NCBI GenBank assembly: GCA_000695325.1
Contig: AVPN01001356.1
Span: forward strand, 1-23,621
Length of the DNA stretch: 23,621 bases
Origin: Pleurobrachia bachei
Lineage: Eukaryota; Ctenophora; Tentaculata; Cydippida; Pleurobrachiidae
Reading direction: 5' to 3'
Shown here: positions 11,601 to 20,600 of the stretch, piece after piece
How the letters are laid out: each line of letters opens with the position of its first letter
Position numbering within the stretch: the first letter of the stretch is position 1
Notes under the pieces: model-generated
Told to the model about the DNA's origin: nothing
Databases searched by the model: none
What the model saw: the letters and a program-made list of their open reading frames with translations, nothing else
Translations under genes and position numbers: made by a program

Positions 11601-14600
11601 TAGTTATGTAACAAAGGTCGCTCTGAGACTTACTGAGACCCTCTATTATATCCCCCTACAACATCTCTATCACAGATGGTATTCGTGGTTCTGTCAGACT
11701 ATAAGGTCTACAAATTAACAACAGGGGGCATCTTTGAAGAAATTCCTAATTCCTGCTGTGTGGATCACATTGCCGTTTATACAGATCTTGGCACACCTCG
11801 CCTTGTTGCCAGTCACATTTGGAGCTTTGAACTATTGCACAGGTATGAAAACTGAGACGGTAGTAAAGATACAATTTGGCTGAAGTCGCCTGGCATAGTT
11901 CAAGTTTAATTACTTTCTCTGACACACACATCCCCTCTTCAGGAGGATAGATGGACAAGAGTGGAGTAAATCTACCTCGACTAAGGAGATCACATCAGTC
12001 TCAGTTGTTGGAGATGAGATTCTGGCCAGGGTTAGGGGACCCAACCAGGTCACTGTCGTGAAGACCGATGTTGATGGACAATGGGCTGATCTGAATGTTA
12101 CCCTCTCCTACACTCACATCGCAGGGTTAGTGTTGGAGCTCTATGGAACTAAGTAACAAATTTACTCATACCAATGCAATGACCGCAATGCAATGACCGC
12201 AAAACTCATTCCAAATTATGAAATCAACAGTAAGTAGTTAGATCCATAAAACCACCACCACAGGTATTACAACGGTAAGGTGTACGGTATCGGTGACGAT
12301 AGGGCGCTATACCTTGCGAACGAGTACAATGCGAACTGGGAGATACAGCTGGAATTCCTGGATGTGGAGTGTGGTACCATTGACAATAATAACAGGTAAA
12401 CGTGTGGTTGCTATGCGGTTGCTATGTGGGGGTTATGCTGGATATGTTGCTACGGGATTAGAATTTTGGTTGCCAAGTTCAACTTTTTTATCTAGGTATC
12501 TGTACCTGATGTTTACTAATGGTACTCTGGCACGCTACCCTCTTTCTGGTGGAGTCCAGGATCGAAAGATCATCTACGAACCTAGATACAATGTAAGAAT
12601 ATGTCATCATTTTCTTGGTTTAACTACCAGATCCTGTGATCATGGGAATAACGAATATTTTCTCATGGTAACCATGGTAACCATCCTCAGCCGATTCACG
12701 TGTCATGGGAAGGTACAATGTTCTACACAGATAACCAAGGAAAGTTGTTCTACTCTCGAGCTCTCGCCTCCTACCCCGTTCCTTATCCCAAGATGTCGAC
12801 TGCCCTGGGCGTTACAACCTTAGAGGATAAAACTATTCTCGTCTTGAACAAACAAGGTGGGTGTAACTTTATCTTTCATTGGAGTTGGAAACTGATGTTT
12901 TCTACCGCTATTCCTGAAGAAAATGGGAGAGATAGAGGAAGAGAGGAAGAGTTCGAGAGGAAAAATGGGAGTGAGAGAGAGAGATATAGAGAAATAGAAC
13001 CCTGCAGACCTCGAATGACCCATAATTCTGCATGCCACATATACAGAGCTCTCGACCGCAAAAATAGTTTGCATAATCAGATATAATATTTTCTGGAAGC
13101 GGGGTTTCTTTGCAGAAAATAACTAACAAGGATAATGAAGCTAGATATTCATCCCTGAGACGCCCCCACCTCCCTGCTTTGGTAGTATACCGAATCCCCC
13201 CCCCCTTGTAGCTATGCATCATGCATGAACACTTTCACCTCACGTGGTAAAGATCTCTGGAGTTTAGAGGGATGTTGGCGTGATGCCCTAACCACACGTG
13301 CAGCATAGAGTTGTATTCCATAGATCTCCCCTTTTATATCCGCCTAAACAACTCCTTCAAGTCTGTTAAACAACTCCCTGTCAGGTCTGTTTAACGTCAC
13401 TGGAGACCGTGCTGAAAAGATCCGGGATCTCCCGGCTGATATCACTTCAATGGCACTAGTTGAGGGAACTCTCTACTTCGTCACCCCAACCACTCTCTAT
13501 GCACTGGATGCTGCTGATCTGAAATCGGGAAATCTCATGCCAACAGATCCTACACTTAGCAGGTCAGACATTTTACTTGACTAACAGCGAGCACTTCAGA
13601 AACCTAACCCACGATATTTATGACCTATATCACCAATTCCACTCTCACCAGGTTGTTCAGTATCACTGGCCAGTTGACGGGTGTTTCCAAGTACCAGAGA
13701 GCGGTTATCGAGACTGTCGATGGGAAAACGACATGGACAGACACCGGCATGGAACACATTGTTTCAATTCCTGTTCTCAGGATTAGTGAGTCCTGTCTAT
13801 TTGTGCCCGGTTGTTTTGTTCAAACCTTTTTTTAAAGGGTCGAACAATGCCAGACCTTTGCTGGTTCTATCATCTTTTAGGATTCTCTGTGATCTAACAG
13901 TTAACATACAGATGATCTCACAAGAATTGAAGATCCTACAACATTGTAAACACTCAGATTCCAAAAACAACTTTTCTGAGCTCTGAGCTCACTTAGATTC
14001 CACAATATCCCACCACACCCCTAGTTTAGTTAGGAATTTAGAATCTGAATATATGATCATAATATCCTAACCCTTCCCTCCAGATGCCCGTACCCCCACC
14101 ATCTTATCTACATCTCCCACCCTGTACGTGGAGGTGGGCGACAGGATCGTTCTGACATGTTCGGCCATGGGTAACCCATCTCCCTCTCAAACCATCCTGA
14201 AGAGAAAGGACAGCAATGAGCCTAATTACAGGACCTACTTCACTGATATTGACACCACACCCCTTGAGGTATGTATCAATTGCAATACATTTTGTTTTCT
14301 AAATGAGCCTGCAAAACTCTTTTATCTCTTTCATATCCATCCAATTATTCTCATCCCATCTCCATCAAGTTATTTATACTGACCTATAAATTTCAGAACT
14401 CTAACGTAACAGTGGGTCTGTCCCTGACCGTGTACAAAGGAATGGAGAGTACCTATCGGTGTACTAACGTCAATCAGTACGGTTCTGATCTATATAGAAA
14501 TCGTCATTTACGGTAATTGTATTTCTTGTCAGAATTGTTATACAGAACTCCCCTTTACGTCGCTCGTTTATTCTGCAGTATTCACATTTTATCTTCTCAT

Positions 14601-17600
14601 TATTTGTCTCACGAAAGACTGCCCTGAGGAATGTTTTCTAAATCACCCACCTTTCAGAGCCTCTGAAGTTCACTGAGGTACCAGAGAACTCGGTCTTGGA
14701 GAAGGGTAAACAATTCATCTTGCCATGTACTGCAACTGGTATACCTGAACCTACTATCACATGGTACAAGGTACATGATAACTTCCCTTGAATAAATCTT
14801 TACTTTGCTTAACTTTACTTAACTTTACTCCCACTTTACTTTTTTGACTTTCTGAATTCTTGTGTTTATAATCCTAATAAGAGAGGATACAAGCACAATA
14901 ACACCACTTACCCCTCCCTTTCCTCATAGAACCAGATAGAGGTATCTAAGGAGCGCAGCAAGGTGATTCCCCTGGCAACTGGTGGACTCCTGATACCCAG
15001 TGCAGAGTTATCTCACCAGGGAATGTATAGTTGCGTAGCAACCAATACTAGGGGAGAACGAATCTCTACTGCTGCTGTCATCTTTGTCAAAGGTTAGTTC
15101 AAGCCCGTTCAAGATCCTCATTCGCGCCAGACTTAGAGAGGTCACAATGGACTAATAATTATTCAAGATTCGATGAAAACTGCTAATAAGAGACTTACAT
15201 ACTCTAACTAATACGATCCATATTATCCCCACAATCTACAGAATCCCTGGAGTTCACTGAGACACCGGATACTAAGATCACGGTGCCCGAAGGCCAGGAA
15301 CTCAGACTACCCTGTAAAGCTGATGGATACCCAGAACCAGAGTTATCCTGGATGAATGAGGACGGTTCAGAGGTAATAAAGCTAATTAGATGTTTTCCTA
15401 ATTAGATAATGTTTTGGGTTCAAGGGGAAAATAAATTAAACTAACTAAACTTACAAGCCATTTGGTTGAAGTGAAAAATAGACGATACCAGTTGCCCAAA
15501 CATTACATTCGGACCCCGATTACGGGACACTCTCGGGGGAAAGGTCCACTAATTCGGGGTGCCACTATATCGGGGTCCGACTGTATTTGACATACTCCCT
15601 ATAAAACTTCCTCTACACAGGTTCGAGAGAGTAGTAGTGTGGTGATCCTGGCGGATGGTACGCTAGTTCTCTCTCCCTCTGATGATTCACACAGTGGGAG
15701 TTATGTGTGTGAGGCTACTAATGCTTATGATACCATCAATACCACCACTACTGTCACCGTGAAAGGTAATAGTAGATTATAGAGTTCTAATAGTGTACTA
15801 CTGTCACCGTCAAAGGTAACAGATAGTTCTTTGGAGAGACAGTTCTGTTAGGACCCCGAGACCAACTGGTCAACAGAAAACAACCACTGCACACTTTTAG
15901 AAACATTCAATAAGTTGAACTATTCACTACTAACTCCCTCTATTCACTACTAACCCCCTCTATTTCCCCCTAGCTCCAACAGTGCCAGTTATCACAATAC
16001 CGCCCGTGGATCAGACCGTGTTTATTGGTAGAGTGGTAACAGTTAGTTGTACAGCTACTGGTGGACCTACCACCCAGATCTACATGTTAAAGAATAATAA
16101 ACCTGTGTCAGATGTTGATGTTAACCGGGGGAGGGATGGTGAGTGATATTTAGATTTCTCTAGCAGTCAGTCTATCTGTTCCTCTGCCTGTCCCTCTGTC
16201 TGTTCCTCTGTCTGTCTGTCTGTATATCCATCTCTCCAATTCCCCCTTTAACTCTCTCTGTGAAATAGCTTGTTTTTTAAAATAGTTGTCCAATCCAATC
16301 TCCTCTACGTCTACATTCACCTCCAGGTACCCTAACCGCGGAGCTGGTTCTCTCCATCACTGACCCAGCCGATACGGCAACCTACACCTGTGTAGTGTAC
16401 AATGCTGATGGTCAGGACTCTGCTGATGCCAAGATTACCGTCTACCAGCCTGTCAAGGTGTGTCGAGATTAGAGAGGGAGTTCTTGTTACTAGGGAGACA
16501 ACTGTTGCTAAGGAGCTACAATCGGCAGTCGTTGTTTATTACCATCCTCTTCAATCACCCCCTCTCTCTCTCTATAACAGGTGGCAGTTAAGCCTAAGAA
16601 CAGTACCATCTATAACCCTGACGGGACGGGTATGGTGGTTCTCAGTTGTAATGCCACCGGTGCACCAGACCCTACTGTGACCTGGATAAATCACTTCAAA
16701 AAGGTACAGAACAAGTTATCGATAGTAAAACTTGTACCCCTCTCCCAGATACCATCAGCCTTCTTTAAATAAATTTATTCCCACACCCCTCATTTAACCC
16801 CACATCCCTCATCACCTCCCCCTAACCCCCTCCCCTCTCACCAGGAGTTGGAAGGAGGTACCAAGTACACGATGGCCACCCTGGACACCATCCACACCCT
16901 GACAATCAAGAATTTCAACAAGGACGATGCCGGGTCTTACACCTGTAAAGCTACCAATGTGATCAGTACCGAGACAGACATGGGGATTGTAAACGCTCAA
17001 GGTATAGATTTCACCACCATTTAAAATTTCCGCCACGCCCCCGAAACAAATGGAAAGGGAGGGTTAGAACATAACACTCACTGGTTTACTCTGTTCCTTT
17101 TTTTACCCCTGCATTTCAATAACCATACCATTTCAGTTCCTGTTGGTTTTGGTCCGTGGTCTGCCTGTAATGCTACATGTGGAGCGGGGGTTAAGAGCCG
17201 GAAGGAAATATGTAAGGATGTCCTATCTGCTAGGACCACAGAGTGTATTGCCACCAAGAACACACAGGTAAAATAATAGGTCCCAATAATACTAATTGTT
17301 ACTCCTTATTACTTGCTTAGTTTCTTCTTACTCAACAAAATAATACCCCTCTCCAAAAGCCACTGTTGAAACTATAAAAGGACATAGACTTTCGATCACC
17401 TGCCATCTATTCTGACCCAATATATACCCGTACACTACCAAATAGAACCAAACCCCTACAGACGGAGAAGTGTATGATGCCAGCGTGTCCAACGAAGCCC
17501 AGTGTAGACGAATGGGGTACTAACATTGAGAAACCAATTAAGGGAGATACTCTCATCTTATCTTGCGAGGTACATTTGCAATCAGCTACATACTCAAGTA

Positions 17601-20600
17601 GAACGGCTTCATCCCCGTCTCTCTCTCTCTCTCTAGTTATTATAACTAACTCACCGTCTCTCTCCCTCTAGTTATTATAACTAACTTACCGACTCAGGTA
17701 TCCGGATCACCACCTATTCGTGTTACCTGGAGTAAGGATGGTAGACCTGTTAACTCTCTCTCCAGCAAGTATACCTTCTCTGACAGTGAACAGGTACCTA
17801 CAATACTTTACTTCCAGGCCACCTTCTCGTCTCACAAAAGACTGCCCAAGCCGGGCACTGTGTATTATAGTAGTATGTATGAAGAATCAGTCATGTAGTA
17901 TTCATCCGGGTTCAATTAACACACTCTTCCTCTCCAGGTGTATTACCTGCAAGTGAAGAACCTCACTGTCTCTGATAGAGGAGAATACAAGTGTACCGCA
18001 TACAACCATGATGGCGAGGATAACGCCAATATTGATGTGGAAGTTAACCTTTGTAAGTGGGTTACCATGGTTACCATGGTTAGCTTGTTTGGGTTACTGG
18101 TTGTGAGTGACCAAATGATTGTAAAATGTGCTTTCCAATTCGGTATCCTCTCTTTTTAAACGAACTAGGAATCCCAAGAACAAGATCACTCCTTAATTTA
18201 AACCCGTCCTGCTGTCTCTGGAGCACTTCGGCGAATGATCGATCATACACAAACTGAATTTGCCCTAAAATAAGAGACTAGTTGAGAAAATGATGTATTA
18301 CATCGTCACTTATCTTTTTAAAACAAGCCTTTTATTACCCTCTTACCCCTTTCCCTCCCATATCTCCCAATAATCACCATTACCATTACCCCCTCCCCCC
18401 GTAGCCTGGTCTCCCTGGTCCGACTGGGGACCGTGCAGCAAGGAGTGTGATGGAGGTACCAAATCCAGGATAAGGGCCTGTGAGAACAGGGATACCAGCT
18501 TCTGTGAGGGAGATCCAACCAACACGAAGTCTTGTAATACCTTCCTTTGTGACAGGAGTAAGTAATGACACACTTGTCTAACACTTGTCACAATCAACAA
18601 CAAAGGCTTTGGGAGATTTACTTTTTACTTGTCAGTATAGTGATATTTTAAACCAATACCTACACAGGTTCGCCTGAGATCTTGGATCCGATAGAGGACA
18701 AGGTAGCAGCAGTGGGAACATGTGTCACATTCTCCTGTCAAATTGGCAGTGTTCCACCTCCTGAGATCACATGGTGGAGCGGAGAGGGCGTCCTGAAACC
18801 CCTCGACGGGTCCAAGTAAGAAATTTAATCCTTTTGGAAAACAAATCAATAAACAGATTACAAAAACCTGGGCTTGATATTTTGTCTCATACTTCATGTT
18901 GATAGGTCACCATTATTCCACCAATATTCCACCATAATCTCCACCCTTATTTCACCTTATCTCCACCATTATTCCACCCTATCAGTAAGAAGATTTCCTT
19001 CATGGAGGATGGCTGGACATCCCTGGAGATATGTAACATTACCATGGCAGATGCAGAGTGCTACAACTGTCTGGGAGTCAATAGCGAAGGTGAGGGTCCA
19101 TTATGTGGATATATAATATCAGGGTATAGAGCTGTGTACTGTGTAGCAAGGGTCATGTCAGGAATGGCGTATTATTGATCCCAGGATCTCTCACGATATT
19201 ATTAGTATTTCCACTCCAGCCTATCCCGAATTTCCAACTCTAAACCGTCTCCTCCGCCAGGTGTAAACATGACAACTGGTATGTTGAAGGTGGTTGCCCC
19301 ACCCCAGATCACCACCCCACCCACCGACCAGAGGGTCTCTGAGGGTGCATTCGTGGAACTGAAATGTGAAACTGTTGGAATACCCGCACCTGAGGTGGGT
19401 TATCACGTGATACCTCGTGTTATCTAATATCTTTTCTAGTCACTTGACAACATCTGACTTTTCTCACACACAACCCTTTATCTCAACCCAAATGGAGACG
19501 GCCTCCAAGCTGAAGAAGAAGAAGAATACTTTTATAACAACTGTAAAAACTCAAACCAGCTATTTAAAACTAATCATCTCCTCTCCTAGGTGGAGTGGCT
19601 GTACAACGGACAGACATTTGCACACCAGTTTGTGCTTCAAGGAGACGACAACCTGCGGTTCACCAACATATCAGCTACCCAGGAGGGACAGTACAAGTGC
19701 GTGGCCAAGAACACAGCTGGAACGACTTTTGCAGAGGCTGAAATATCTGTTACCCGTGAGTAGAATAGAAGGGACAGGGAGGCAGAGAAATGTCTAATTT
19801 TAGGCGAATAAGATCCCGGAGAGTGATATGACGATCGACTTATTCACATAAATAAAGAACTTGCAACATCCCGTAACAAACAGCCTCCTCTCTCCATCAG
19901 CTATTGATGGAGCCTATGGCGACTGGAGCCCCTGGAGTACCTGTTCTGAGGATTGTGGGTTCGGTAGCCAGAAACGGGAACGAGTCTGTGACAGCCCTCG
20001 ACCATCCCTGTCTGGAATCCCATGTGGAGAGAGACACAATGAGACACAGCAGTGTTACCTAAAGGATTGTCCTAGTAAGTTGTGGGCAGAGTGCCATCTG
20101 ATTCGACATATTGTTCAATATGTTAATTTCTTTTCTTGACTCTCTCAGATCCTCTTTTTTGTGAAGAGTACGAGCAGTTCAACTTTCCTCTCACAATTCC
20201 TAATTCCCCCTCTCTATTATTACAGTTGAATCAGAATGGTCCGAATGGTCTGAATGGAGTTCCTGTATCCCAACTTGTGGGCTGGGTAACCATACCCGGG
20301 TCAGGGTGTGTACCAAGAGTCAAATGGGTGGCCAGGGATGCGAGGGAGAGGACACTGAGACTGCACTCTGCTACACCAAACCTTGCCCAGGTGAGAGAAT
20401 GATATGACCATGTTTAGTAGTTTGTACGATCCAGGATGTGAAACGTTCACTATTTCCACTGAATGACCCCAAGAAAGGAAGTTGTTTCCTAACCATCTCT
20501 ATTCCCCCCTCTAGTTGAGGGTGGATACACGGCATGGTCAGATTGGTCGGTATGTTCCGAGGAGTGTGGTGGAGGAGACCAGAGTAGGACTCGAACCTGT

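Noticed and set aside
12820-13222. Overlapping minus strand open frames in intron 23
   Set aside because: Ser/Leu-rich products of the antisense of a GA tract; no recognisable domain.
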